Assembly: GCA_028288165.1 (NCBI GenBank)
Contig: JAQBOG010000032.1
Location: 32,754 to 96,753, forward strand
From: Sphingobacteriales bacterium
GTDB lineage: Bacteria > Bacteroidota > Bacteroidia > Sphingobacteriales > Sphingobacteriaceae
Direction: 5' to 3'
Length of the DNA stretch: 64,000 bases
Notes under the pieces: generated by a model
Databases searched by the model: none
Seen by the model: the letters and a program-made list of their open reading frames with translations, nothing else
Told to the model about the DNA's origin: nothing
Program-made: the position numbers and the translations under genes
Part shown: positions 35,027 to 43,643 of the stretch, piece after piece
Position numbering within the stretch: the first letter of the stretch is position 1
Layout of the letters: every line of letters starts with the position of its first letter

Positions 35027-37306
35027 ATGACCATACATTATAAATTAATAGCGTCTGAACTCTCTATTTCAGAAAAACAAGTAAGCACTACTGTTGCCCT
35101 ACTTGATGAAGGTGCTACTATCCCATTTATTTCTCGTTATCGGAAAGAGCTAACAGGGAGTTTAGACGAAGTTCAGGTAGCAGGAATCCGTGATCGAATA
35201 ATGCAGCTTCGTGAGTTAGATAAGCGCCGGGAAGCAATTCTTAAATCTTTGACTGATTTAGGGAAGCTTACACCCGAGTTAAAAATACAAATTCAAGAAG
35301 CAGTTAATATCACGTTGTTGGAAGATATTTACCTTCCTTATCGCCCTAAACGAAAAACCAGGGCAACTGCAGCCAGGGAAAAAGGTTTACAGCCCTTAGC
35401 TGATCAACTGTTTTTACAAGAGAAATTTGATTTGTTTCACGCAGCTTCTAAGTATATAAATGCCGAAAAAGGAGTTGAAACCGAAGCTGACGCCCTGGCG
35501 GGAGCTCGAGATATTCTCTCAGAACAAATGATGGAGAAGGCTGAGATTCGTGCAAAAGTTCGTGAACTCTTTTTAGAAAAAGGAAGTTTCAAATCAAAAG
35601 TTATCGCTGGAAAAGAGGAAGAAGGTCATAAATATAAAGACTATTTTGATTGGACTGAGACTGTTAAATCAGCACCTTCTCATCGGGTATTGGCATTACG
35701 TCGTGCAGAAAAGGAGCTTATTTTGAGTCTAGATATTGAAGTTCCGGACGACGAAGCAATTGCTGCCATTGACAGCGCTTTCGTTATCGGAAATAACGAA
35801 GCATCCGACCAGGTTCGGTTGGCAATTGCTGATGGATTTAAACGCTTATTGAAACCTTCTATGGAAACAGAAGTGCGTTTGCTGTCTAAAAAGAAAGCAG
35901 ATGAGGAAGCAATAAGAGTGTTTGCCGAAAATGCTCGCCAACTTTTGCTAGCAGCACCATTAGGCCAAAAGCGAGTTATTGCTATTGATCCTGGTTTTAG
36001 AACTGGTTGCAAAGTAGTTTACCTAGACGAGCAAGGTAAACTGATTGAAAACACTTCTATTTTTCCGCACACTGGGGCGGGTAATCTAAAGGAAGCTGAG
36101 AAAACGATTCGCCATCTTGTAGAAAACTATAAGATAGAAGCTATTGCTATCGGTAATGGTACAGCAGGAAGGGAAACGGAAGCTTTTGTGAGAGGTTTGA
36201 ACCTTCCGGATGTAGTAGTGGTGATGGTGAATGAAAGCGGGGCTTCTATATATTCAGCTTCGGATGTTGCCCGTGAAGAATTTCCTGACAAGGATATTAC
36301 TGTTAGAGGGGCCGTTTCCATTGGCAGGAGATTAATGGATCCTCTGGCAGAATTAGTGAAGATAGATCCTAAATCAATAGGAGTTGGTCAGTACCAACAT
36401 GATGTTGATCAAAACAAATTGCAGACTTCATTAGATGATACTGTAATTAGTTGTGTGAACGCAATTGGAGTAGAATTAAATACTGCGTCCAAACAAATTT
36501 TATCATACATATCTGGATTAGGCCCAACATTAGCTCAAAATATTGTAGATTATCGCAATACGAATGGTGCTTTCAAACGCCGTGAGGATTTAAAGAAAAT
36601 ACCTAGATTGGGTGGCAAAGCCTATGAACAAGCCGCTGCTTTCTTAAGAATTCGCGGCGCTCAAAACCCATTAGATTCAAGTGCGGTGCATCCAGAGCGG
36701 TATGACTTGGTAAATAAAATGGCCAAAGATCTCAATTGCAGGGTGGAAGATTTGATGAAACAGGAGGAGCTTCGTAAAAGAATCAAGCTTCAATCATATG
36801 TTAGTGAAAACGTGGGCTTACCTACGTTGACCGATATTTTAGCAGAACTAGCAAAGCCAGGGTTGGACCCCAGGGAACAATTTGAAGCCTTTAGTTTTAC
36901 AGAGGGTGTAAATGCTATCACTGACCTTAAAGTAGGAATGAAGTTGCCGGGAATTATTACCAATATTACAGCATTCGGGGCTTTTGTTGATATAGGAGTT
37001 CATCAAGACGGATTGGTTCACTTAAGTCAGCTTGCAAATAAATTTGTAAAAGACCCGAATGAGGTTGTGAAAGTTAGCCAACAAGTAGAGGTTACTGTTA
37101 CGGAAGTTGATATAAATCGCAAACGGATTGCCTTATCAATGAAAACGGAAGAAAAAGAGAAAGAAAAACAAGAAAAGAATGCTTTCCAAAAGAAACCTTT
37201 TAAACAAGCTGTTGCTCCTAATCAAAAGCCTAAGGCTGTAAAAAAAGTTCAGCTTGAAACAGATATGGCAATTAAACTAGCTGCTTTGAAAAGTAAATTC
37301 AGTTGA
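35027..37306 (+). CDS. tex: Tex family RNA-binding transcription accessory protein
   Basis: Tex is a conserved cytoplasmic nucleic-acid-binding protein linked to transcription and RNA processing. The 759-residue protein has the full series: N-terminal HtH-like helices, a YqgF/RNase H-like domain (AIDPGFRTGCKVVYLDE around residue 325), helix-hairpin-helix repeats (LSYISGLGPTLAQNIVDY, RLGGKAYEQAAAFLRI), and a C-terminal S1 domain (about residues 645-715, GIITNITAFGAFVDIGVHQD). A lysine-rich tail of some 45 residues follows S1. It is a lone gene ended by a hairpin. Confidence 0.95.
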   Translation: MTIHYKLIASELSISEKQVSTTVALLDEGATIPFISRYRKELTGSLDEVQVAGIRDRIMQLRELDKRREAILKSLTDLGKLTPELKIQIQEAVNITLLEDIYLPYRPKRKTRATAAREKGLQPLADQLFLQEKFDLFHAASKYINAEKGVETEADALAGARDILSEQMMEKAEIRAKVRELFLEKGSFKSKVIAGKEEEGHKYKDYFDWTETVKSAPSHRVLALRRAEKELILSLDIEVPDDEAIAAIDSAFVIGNNEASDQVRLAIADGFKRLLKPSMETEVRLLSKKKADEEAIRVFAENARQLLLAAPLGQKRVIAIDPGFRTGCKVVYLDEQGKLIENTSIFPHTGAGNLKEAEKTIRHLVENYKIEAIAIGNGTAGRETEAFVRGLNLPDVVVVMVNESGASIYSASDVAREEFPDKDITVRGAVSIGRRLMDPLAELVKIDPKSIGVGQYQHDVDQNKLQTSLDDTVISCVNAIGVELNTASKQILSYISGLGPTLAQNIVDYRNTNGAFKRREDLKKIPRLGGKAYEQAAAFLRIRGAQNPLDSSAVHPERYDLVNKMAKDLNCRVEDLMKQEELRKRIKLQSYVSENVGLPTLTDILAELAKPGLDPREQFEAFSFTEGVNAITDLKVGMKLPGIITNITAFGAFVDIGVHQDGLVHLSQLANKFVKDPNEVVKVSQQVEVTVTEVDINRKRIALSMKTEEKEKEKQEKNAFQKKPFKQAVAPNQKPKAVKKVQLETDMAIKLAALKSKFS

Positions 37307-37320
37307 TATATGTTTAAAGA

Positions 37321-37357
37321 ATAGAAACCGCTTATCTGTTTACTAAAGCGGTTCTAT
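37321..37357 (+). terminator. Terminator after tex
   Basis: AACCGCTT (37326-37333) pairs with AAGCGGTT (37346-37353), extended by ATAG/CTAT with a bulge. T-richness after the stem is modest. Confidence 0.6.
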
Positions 37358-37362
37358 TTATA

Positions 37363-37402
37363 AGTTCTTAAAATGATAAGCTAGTTCTTAAAATGATAAG
37401 CT
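37363..37402. repeat. Perfect 20-bp tandem duplication
   Basis: The 20-base unit AGTTCTTAAAATGATAAGCT occurs twice head to tail without a mismatch, just after the tex terminator. It looks like a recent slippage event. Confidence 0.85.
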
Positions 37403-37488
37403 AAAAAATACAGGATGTAATTTTATAGGTAATATTTAACATCCTTATGCGCCGATATACAGCGGTGTTAAAGTTTTTACTCAGAAAG

Positions 37489-37824
37489 CTAGTAATAAAG
37501 TTCTTCGTCGTACTCCCCTTGATCAATCTGCGATGGGCGCTTATGAATTAATTGAATGCAAAAAAGATTATCTAAATCGTTGGTTGATTTTTTATTGTTT
37601 CTTTTAGGATTCGTATCTACAAGGTCTGATTTTTCTATCGATTTATGAGTTTCTGAATTTGGATTATGTAAAGGGAAGATATGCTGATCTATTTCAGCAA
37701 GGGTTTTCCTTTGATCTTTGGAAAGCTTAGCTAGAATAGGTTTAAATAATTCCCTTAAATCACTGAGTACTTTGCTTGTAGTCGCTTTATCTGGAATTTT
37801 GGGTATTAAATCGTCGCTTTCCAT
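37489..37824 (-). CDS. Hypothetical protein, 111 residues
   Basis: No family is recognised. The protein is hydrophilic, without signal peptide or membrane segment. The first 45 residues look helical and amphipathic (VLSDLRELFKPILAKLSKDQ), the middle is polar and probably disordered (NPNSETHKSIEKSDL), and the tail is acidic (GEYDEELYY). It stands alone between tex and the tRNA-like gene, with 343 bp of AT-rich DNA upstream in which nothing else is seen except a terminator. It could be a genuine lineage-specific gene; confidence is limited because it is short and without relatives known to me. Confidence 0.5.
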   Translation of the reverse strand: MESDDLIPKIPDKATTSKVLSDLRELFKPILAKLSKDQRKTLAEIDQHIFPLHNPNSETHKSIEKSDLVDTNPKRNNKKSTNDLDNLFCIQLIHKRPSQIDQGEYDEELYY

Positions 37825-38121
37825 TTATTGTAGGTTTGGTGTTAGATGTTTATTTAAGCTAATCACCTTATGTGGTAACTTAAGTGTTACCTAGAGTGTT
37901 ACTTAGGCAAAATGACGGCCAACTGAGAAGGTTTTTAGATTTTGAATTAAAAAATACATAACAAGTTAATAATAAGATAGTTATGCTTTTATATTTAGAG
38001 TGACAAACTACTCTTTAGTTGAAAGCCAATAAGAGAAGTAACTATTGGGGATATTTGGGGAAAATATGAGTGCTTTTAAAATAATTTATCTTAATAAATA
38101 TATTATTATTTAAAAATAAAA
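37825..38121. other. Gene-free AT-rich stretch
   Basis: Nothing is seen here beyond AT-rich DNA and loosely repeated GTGTTAC words around 37.88-37.91 kb, upstream of the hypothetical gene; its promoter is probably within. Confidence 0.4.
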
Positions 38122-38147
38122 ATAGCCATGAATTTACTCATGGCTAT
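38122..38147 (-). terminator. Terminator downstream of the tRNA-like gene
   Basis: ATAGCCATGA and its exact complement enclose a six-base loop; on the minus strand T residues follow. It lies 20 bases past the 3' end of the tRNA-like gene. Confidence 0.75.
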
Positions 38148-38167
38148 CTTTCTGTTATTTTTTTTAG

Positions 38168-38238
38168 AGGTCGGAAAAGGGATCGAACCAATGTTAAAGA
38201 TCTTGCGAATCTTTGCCTTTCCACTCGGCCATCCGACC
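38168..38238 (-). tRNA. tRNA-Cys (GCA)-like gene with defects
   Basis: The minus strand folds as a 71-base cloverleaf: acceptor GGTCGGA/TCCGACC, D-arm GCC...GGC with GG in the loop, anticodon stem AAGAT/ATCTT, T-loop TTCGATC, and discriminator T, the identity base typical of tRNA-Cys. The anticodon position reads GCA. Two things are wrong: the base before the anticodon (position 33) is C instead of the nearly universal T, and the T-stem ATTGG/CCTTT has two T-T mismatches. CCA is not encoded, as usual in this phylum. It may be a decaying second copy or an unusual functional tRNA. Confidence 0.6.
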
Positions 38239-38347
38239 GTGTTTGTTGAAAGACAAAAAAGACAATGGTTTGTTTTCTTATTAGTAAATAATCTTTATAA
38301 CAATTTTGTCTTTATAAATGTATTCCATAATAAAGCAGCTTGCAATT

Positions 38348-38593
38348 TTAAGCCACTTGGAGAATTTCTTCCTTTAAATCTTTACCGCTGGCTATTTGTA
38401 AGGCCCTGTGAATTTGTGAACAAAATTCATATTCTTCCATGTGTTCGCAAACGGTTAGCATTTCTTTTAACTCACTTTTAGGCATTTTTGATAAGTATTC
38501 AATGATATTTTCATCGGATACCGTTTTTTTTGCTGTTTTGATAGCACCTGAATATCTCGTTAAAATTTTTGTTAATGATTGATGATAGCTCAT
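38348..38593 (-). CDS. Hypothetical protein, 81 residues
   Basis: A small soluble protein with no recognised family. It is predicted to be almost wholly helical, with alternating charge: MSYHQSLTKILTRYSGAIK, then SDENIIEYLSKMPKSELKEM, then an EHMEEYEFCSQIHRAL segment with a single cysteine. No signal peptide. It lies just upstream of the tRNA-like gene on the same strand with 110 bp between. A lineage-specific helical protein is the most that can be said. Confidence 0.5.
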   Translation of the reverse strand: MSYHQSLTKILTRYSGAIKTAKKTVSDENIIEYLSKMPKSELKEMLTVCEHMEEYEFCSQIHRALQIASGKDLKEEILQVA

Positions 38594-38681
38594 ATCAGTA
38601 ATATCTTGGATTGCCTTTTTGTACGGAATAACTTTTAATAAGGTTCAATTATTAAGATGATTTTTTAATTTGAGTTATTGA

Positions 38682-38770
38682 GCGTTAGGGATGGTTTCAA
38701 AAAATCCGGGAAAGTGAAAATCCTTTTTGCTTTTACATCAAAAGGTTTAATCAAAAGCTCGGCCGAATTT
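38682..38770 (+). repeat. Dispersed intergenic repeat (copy 2, diverged)
   Basis: It begins GCGTTAGGGATGG and continues AAGTGAAAATCCTTTTTGC, as in the copies at 26.0 and 43.2 kb; the second half (AAGCTCGGCCGAATTT) is only partly kept. Confidence 0.6.
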
Positions 38771-38832
38771 CTAAAACACAATTAAATTTTCAAATTATGT
38801 TGTTCAATACTACGTTGTATCTTCGTAGCATC

Positions 38833-40029
38833 ATGAATGATTCTATTGATGCGGTAATTATAGGCGCTGGTGCTTGCGGTTTAATGTGTGCTGTGCAAGC
38901 AGGTTTTTTAGGTAAAAGGACATTGATTCTTGAAAAGAACGAAAAAGCCGGGGCAAAAATCCTAATATCGGGGGGTGGAAGATGTAATTATACCAATTTA
39001 TATTCAGCAGAGGATAACTTTATTTCAGAAAATCCACATTTTGTCAAATCTGCTTTTACTCAGTGGTCGGTTGACGACACTATTAGTTTCTTTGAAAACT
39101 TGGGAATCTCTGGAAAGGAAAAAACATTGGGGCAATTATTCCCCACAAGTAATAACGCAAAAGATATTGTAAATGTGTTTGAAAGCTTATGTTCAGACAT
39201 GAATCAACCTATAATTTGTAATGCTTTAGTAAGAAGTATTTTGAAGGAGGATGATCTTTTTAGAATTACGTATGAACACAATGGGAAGCTCAAAAACGTT
39301 TTAAGTCAAAAGGTTGTAATTGCTGCTGGAGGGCTCCCAATACCCAAAATGGGTGCTACTGATTTTGGATTGAAGATAGCCAGACAGTTTGGAATAAAAA
39401 TAACAGAAACGATACCCGCTTTAGTACCACTAACCATCACTGGTAAAGATGCAGATTGGTATTCAAAACTATCGGGTATCAGTATTTTCAGCAGGGTTTA
39501 TAATGATAACATAAGCTTTGATGAGAATATTTTATTTACTCATTGGGGATTGAGTGGCCCTGCAATCTTGCAAATTTCGTCATATTGGAAACCTGGTGAG
39601 TTAATCTATATAGATTTACTTCCTGATAAGTCGATTACAGAGTTGATAGTAACTGAACGAACAGAACGAGGAAAGCAACTATTACTAAACTTCCTTGGGG
39701 GCATATTTACAAGAAAGTTTGCAGAAGCATTGGCTGAGTATCTACCCGTCGATAAAACTATCGGATCTTTAACTAAAATTGATCTGGAAAATATTCAACA
39801 ATTTATTCATGAATTTAAAGTTAAGCCTGCGGGTACAAAAGGTTACGACAAAGCCGAGGTAATGTTAGGAGGGGTTTCTACCAATGAACTATCTTCTAAA
39901 ACATTAGAATCTAAAAAGGTGAAAGGTTTGTATTTTGGTGGCGAATGTGTGGATGTAACAGGTTGGCTTGGAGGGTATAATTTTCAATGGGCTTGGGCAA
40001 GTGGTTTTGTTATCGCTCAAAATATTTAA
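38833..40029 (+). CDS. BaiN/HI0933-like FAD-dependent oxidoreductase
   Basis: A 398-residue flavoprotein of the HI0933/BaiN family (aminoacetone oxidase-like, NAD(P)/FAD-dependent). The N-terminal dinucleotide fold is AVIIGAGACGLMCAVQAG, followed by the family-specific GAKILISGGGRCNYTN; the C-terminal block LYFGGECVDVTGWLGGYNFQ and WAWASG closes the FAD site. The ATG at 38833 is chosen because the Rossmann fold begins five residues later; an upstream ATG at 38797 adds 12 unrelated residues. Substrate is unknown; this broad family is often over-annotated as a bile-acid enzyme. Confidence 0.9.
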   Translation: MNDSIDAVIIGAGACGLMCAVQAGFLGKRTLILEKNEKAGAKILISGGGRCNYTNLYSAEDNFISENPHFVKSAFTQWSVDDTISFFENLGISGKEKTLGQLFPTSNNAKDIVNVFESLCSDMNQPIICNALVRSILKEDDLFRITYEHNGKLKNVLSQKVVIAAGGLPIPKMGATDFGLKIARQFGIKITETIPALVPLTITGKDADWYSKLSGISIFSRVYNDNISFDENILFTHWGLSGPAILQISSYWKPGELIYIDLLPDKSITELIVTERTERGKQLLLNFLGGIFTRKFAEALAEYLPVDKTIGSLTKIDLENIQQFIHEFKVKPAGTKGYDKAEVMLGGVSTNELSSKTLESKKVKGLYFGGECVDVTGWLGGYNFQWAWASGFVIAQNI

Positions 40030-40065
40030 GAAATATTGCCTATATTAACAACTAAATCCATCAAC

Positions 40066-40470
40066 ATGAAAAAATTTATCATTGTTTTTTTATCGTTTTT
40101 AGCGTTAACGTCTTGCAAAGTTTTGAAGTCTGAAACTGATTCTCCGAAGTTAAATAATACAAAGTGGAGTTTGCATAGCATTAAAGAGAGGCCGGTTAAA
40201 TTAGGTGATAATGCTTACCTCAATTTCGAAGATAAAGACAATCGGATTGCAGGCAAAGCGGCCTGTAATTCATTTTTTGGAGAATATTCTACCATTAAGC
40301 AAACCATTAAGTTTGAAGGAATTGGTTCTACAAAAATGTATTGTGAGGGGCTAATGGATGAAGAGAACGAAATCTTAACTGCTTTAAATAGCACCCGCAG
40401 ATATGAAATAAAAGCAGATATGTTGTATTTGTACAGCTCTGACCAATTATTGTTAACTTTTAAACGGTAA
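40066..40470 (+). CDS. META domain lipoprotein
   Basis: This 134-residue protein has a lipoprotein signal with lipobox LTSC (cysteine 17) and one META/HslJ-like domain: NTKWSLHSIKERPV, GKAACNSFFGEY, and STKMYCEGLMDEE are the usual blocks, with two cysteines that may form a disulfide. META proteins in other bacteria are tied to heat-shock or motility, but no activity is defined. It begins 36 bases after the flavoprotein gene and may be co-transcribed. The ATG at 40066 is chosen for its signal peptide. Confidence 0.88.
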   Translation: MKKFIIVFLSFLALTSCKVLKSETDSPKLNNTKWSLHSIKERPVKLGDNAYLNFEDKDNRIAGKAACNSFFGEYSTIKQTIKFEGIGSTKMYCEGLMDEENEILTALNSTRRYEIKADMLYLYSSDQLLLTFKR

Positions 40471-40498
40471 TTTTTAGGCAATCGGACCTTAAAAGTAA

Positions 40499-42391
40499 AT
40501 GACAATTTATCAAACGCTTGAAAAATACTGGGGTTACTCTAAATTTCGATCCTTACAAGAGGATATAATCACCTCCATTTTATCCGGTCAGGACACATTG
40601 GCATTGATGCCGACTGGTGGTGGAAAATCTATTTGTTTTCAGGTACCAGCTTTGGTAAATCCCGGAATTTGCATTGTAGTTTCTCCGTTGATAGCCCTGA
40701 TGAAAGATCAGGTTGAAAATTTGAATGAGCGGGGTATTCCAGCAATTTCAATAATTTCTGGGATGGGTAAGCGGGAAGTTGATATCGCTTTGGATAATTG
40801 TATTTATGGTCCTATCAAGTTTTTGTATTTATCTCCCGAAAGGTTACTTTCTGACTTAGTAAAAGAGCGCATTCGCCATATGAATGTGAACTTAATAGCC
40901 GTTGATGAAGCTCATTGTATTTCACAATGGGGATATGATTTCAGGCCTCCCTACTTGCATTTAACTGAGCTTCGTGAATTGCATCCTAAAGTGCCGGTGA
41001 TTGCTTTAACCGCCACCGCCACCCAAAGAGTAGCAGCAGACATTCAAGACAAGCTTGGTTTTAAAAAGGAAAATATCTATCGAAAATCCTTTGAACGGAA
41101 AAATTTGAGTTATGTAGTTGCTCATGAGGAAAATAAATTCAGAAAGCTGATTAATGTGGCCAGAAAGGTAGCAGGTTGCGGGATTGTGTATGTGCGTAAC
41201 CGGAAAAAAACACAGGAAGTAGCAAAGCATTTAAACTTGCAAGGCTTTAGAGCAGAGTTTTATCACGGAGGGTTGGATACCCCTTTGCGGATGGAAAAGC
41301 AGAAAAGGTGGAAGGATGGCATTGTAAATATTATGGTAGCTACTAACGCGTTCGGGATGGGAATTGATAAAGCGGATGTGCGTTTTGTGGTGCATCTGGA
41401 CTTACCTGAAAGCTTGGAAGCGTATTACCAGGAAGCTGGAAGAGGGGGACGTGATGAGAAAAAAGCTTACGCTGTCTTGTTATATAACAATTTCGATAAG
41501 ATTCAACTTTACAAAAAGCTAGAATTAAGTTTTCCATCTATTGAAGAAATAAAGCAGATTTATCATTTTATCGGTAATTATTATCAGCTGGCTTACGGTG
41601 CAGGGCTAGGGCTGTCGCTTGAATTTGATGTAGCCGACTTTTGTAACCGTTTTAAGCTTGATGCCATTAAAACGTTGCATGCTTTGAAGTTTTTAGAGCG
41701 CAATGAGTACATCGCCTTGAGTGAAAGTGTTTACTTGCCCTCGAGAATGCAAATTATTGTGAGTCATGAAGAGCTTTATCGTTTTCAGATTGAACAGCCT
41801 GGTTACGATTTATTTATTAAAACATTATTAAGATCTTATGGTGGAATTTATGATCAATTTGTTGCCGTAAAGGAATTTGATATAGCTAAAAGAATGAGTC
41901 TGTCAAAATCAGAGGTGACAGATATGCTTTTTAAACTTCAATCGTTAGGTTTTATTAGCTATGTACCCCAAACCGATAAACCTTACCTTCAATTTTTGCG
42001 AGAACGAGTAGATACTGAGCATGTTTATTTAGATAAAAAATATCTAAAAGATAGATATGACATATGTAAGCAACAAATGGACTCTGTGATAGAATATGCG
42101 GAAGTATCACATTGCAGGAGTAGAACTTTATTAGCCTATTTTGATGAATTAAATGCACCAGAATGTGGAGTATGCGATGTTTGCCTAGATAAAAAACGTG
42201 CTGGAAAACAATCTATACTAATGGATGAAATTACAAATCAGCTTGTTAATTTGTTAAGCTATAAACCTTTACTGTTGGATGATTTGGTTAGTTCAATAAG
42301 TTTGGGAAATAGTAAAGAAAAGTTAGAAGTGATCAGGATGTTATTGGACACCAATAAAATAAAAACTGACGGAGAAAAATATTATATTTAA
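40499..42391 (+). CDS. RecQ family ATP-dependent DNA helicase
   Basis: A 3'-5' DNA helicase of the RecQ family acting in recombination and fork repair. The 630-residue protein has Walker A (MPTGGGKS, residues 37-44), the DEAH box (136-139), helicase motif VI (YYQEAGRGGRDEK), and the zinc-binding cysteines (HCRSRTLL... and CGVCDVC). Compared with E. coli RecQ the C-terminal HRDC domain is not evident; the tail instead carries a short winged-helix-like segment. It starts 28 bases after the META gene. Confidence 0.93.
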   Translation: MTIYQTLEKYWGYSKFRSLQEDIITSILSGQDTLALMPTGGGKSICFQVPALVNPGICIVVSPLIALMKDQVENLNERGIPAISIISGMGKREVDIALDNCIYGPIKFLYLSPERLLSDLVKERIRHMNVNLIAVDEAHCISQWGYDFRPPYLHLTELRELHPKVPVIALTATATQRVAADIQDKLGFKKENIYRKSFERKNLSYVVAHEENKFRKLINVARKVAGCGIVYVRNRKKTQEVAKHLNLQGFRAEFYHGGLDTPLRMEKQKRWKDGIVNIMVATNAFGMGIDKADVRFVVHLDLPESLEAYYQEAGRGGRDEKKAYAVLLYNNFDKIQLYKKLELSFPSIEEIKQIYHFIGNYYQLAYGAGLGLSLEFDVADFCNRFKLDAIKTLHALKFLERNEYIALSESVYLPSRMQIIVSHEELYRFQIEQPGYDLFIKTLLRSYGGIYDQFVAVKEFDIAKRMSLSKSEVTDMLFKLQSLGFISYVPQTDKPYLQFLRERVDTEHVYLDKKYLKDRYDICKQQMDSVIEYAEVSHCRSRTLLAYFDELNAPECGVCDVCLDKKRAGKQSILMDEITNQLVNLLSYKPLLLDDLVSSISLGNSKEKLEVIRMLLDTNKIKTDGEKYYI

Positions 42392-42471
42392 ATTAATACT
42401 TCAGTTTCAGTCGCACTGGAATCTATCAATTTTCTTTATTTGTTTTTATTTCCATTTCAGTGTAACCGACC

Positions 42472-42645
42472 TTGAATAAAATAGTAAGCCGGGTCAGATT
42501 TAAGGTACAGCGGACATTTGGGAGCATTATCCGATGGTTTAAAACAGGCATGGCAAGATATGTGGGCAAAGAAAATACCGCAGAGTTATTCGCTCTAAAA
42601 AGCATAGATACAGAGGCTTTCACTCTTCGCGGTAGCTCAAATTAA
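42472..42645 (+). pseudogene. Remnant of an IS5-type transposase C-terminus
   Basis: An open segment reads RFKVQRTFGSIIRWFKTGMA then RYVGKENT, resembling the C-terminal catalytic part of IS5-family transposases (R..VERTFGS..RWF...ARY.G). It has no start, no upstream domain and no visible terminal repeats, so it is a relic of an insertion sequence. Confidence 0.55.
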
Positions 42646-42822
42646 TAGCACGCTGCTCTTTGTGATAAGTGATATAATTTCACGGTTTTCCTTCCCGATA
42701 AAATCTAGCGCACTTTTCCCATCATCTCTTCTGGAATATAACCTAATAACGAGGCTGTATACACCTATAGCTAACATAAATATATCTGCTGACTCAATAA
42801 TGTGACCCAAATGTTTAACCAA
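42637..42822 (-). pseudogene. Possible ankyrin-repeat fragment
   Basis: A 61-codon minus-strand frame contains DDGKSALDFIGKENREIISL, similar to the end of an ankyrin repeat (DGKSALD.A...N.EII.LL). The rest does not fit. It overlaps the space between the transposase relic and the next gene and is likely a degraded fragment. Confidence 0.3.
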
Positions 42823-42858
42823 TTGGCACCTTCTTTGCCTTCGCTAGTTAACTTAAGT

Positions 42859-43122
42859 ATGAAAAACATGGGATTATTAAGATTATTAGTTACAGGTGCT
42901 GCAGTTGCAGCAGGTGTACATTATGTTACAAAAAAGCGTGCCGACGGATCGTCGATTGCAGATGATTTGAAAGCGAAAGCGCCAGAATACATGGACAAAG
43001 CAAAGCCGTATATCAATCAGCTGAAAAACAGAATTACTCAACTAACCGGAGGTCAACCTAAAACCTACCCCCAAAAATTTGATGATTTTACTCCAGATCC
43101 AGATCCAACATACAGCTCGTAA
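42859..43122 (+). CDS. YtxH-like small membrane-associated protein
   Basis: An 87-residue protein with a short hydrophobic N-terminal stretch (LLRLLVTGAAVAAGVHYVT) followed by an amphipathic, lysine-rich helix (DDLKAKAPEYMDKAKPYINQ) and a proline/aspartate-rich tail. This plan is that of YtxH-like or gas-vesicle-associated small proteins often linked to general stress in Bacteroidota. The ATG at 42859 avoids an unlikely 19-residue extension. It ends at a strong terminator. Confidence 0.6.
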   Translation: MKNMGLLRLLVTGAAVAAGVHYVTKKRADGSSIADDLKAKAPEYMDKAKPYINQLKNRITQLTGGQPKTYPQKFDDFTPDPDPTYSS

Positions 43123-43123
43123 T

Positions 43124-43159
43124 CATAAAAAAACCGAATTAGTGTTCGGTTTTTTTATG
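43124..43159. terminator. Terminator after the YtxH-like gene
   Basis: A perfect 15-bp stem (CATAAAAAAACCGAA and complement) with a six-base loop; the downstream arm has a run of seven T. Confidence 0.85.
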
Positions 43160-43232
43160 ACTTGGATTTATAAATCTGTTGTTAAATTGTATTTAATAGA
43201 CTTTAGTTCGGTTTAATATTAATTAAAAGCAG

Positions 43233-43316
43233 TTTTGGGCGTTCGGGCGGGCTTTCCGTTACAATCTTTTTGCGAAGGGTGCAAAAAGGATTTTCACTTT
43301 AATCCCTAACGCAAAA
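43233..43316 (-). repeat. Dispersed intergenic repeat (copy 3)
   Basis: Read on the minus strand: GCGTTAGGGATTAAAGTGAA, AATCCTTTTTGC, then GCAAAAAGATTGTAACGGAA and AGCCCGCCCGAACGCCC. It is the best-kept copy in the window. The remaining 327 bp up to the next gene hold no gene and no clear promoter. Confidence 0.75.
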
Positions 43317-43643
43317 GTTGGCAAATTATCTAAACGCATGATATGAAATGGCTATCTGGCTTACAATCATACTTTTTAAAGCCGATATAGGCTCCTAATA
43401 TTTTCCGATGACACATCTTATTAAATTTTCATTCTCGAGCAAGTAAGTTTTGTCAACTTGATTTTGCCATTTTAAAAGAAATTCTTCTGTGCAAAAAATT
43501 GAAAATGATCATCATTAATAATTGGTTTAATTTTTGAACCCCAAAAGATTTTACCGTCCAAGATCCCAACCATCTTTTAGCTAGACACCACAATCACAAG
43601 AACTACAAAAATCTTTGTATCCAAGATTCTATTTAAATGGATT

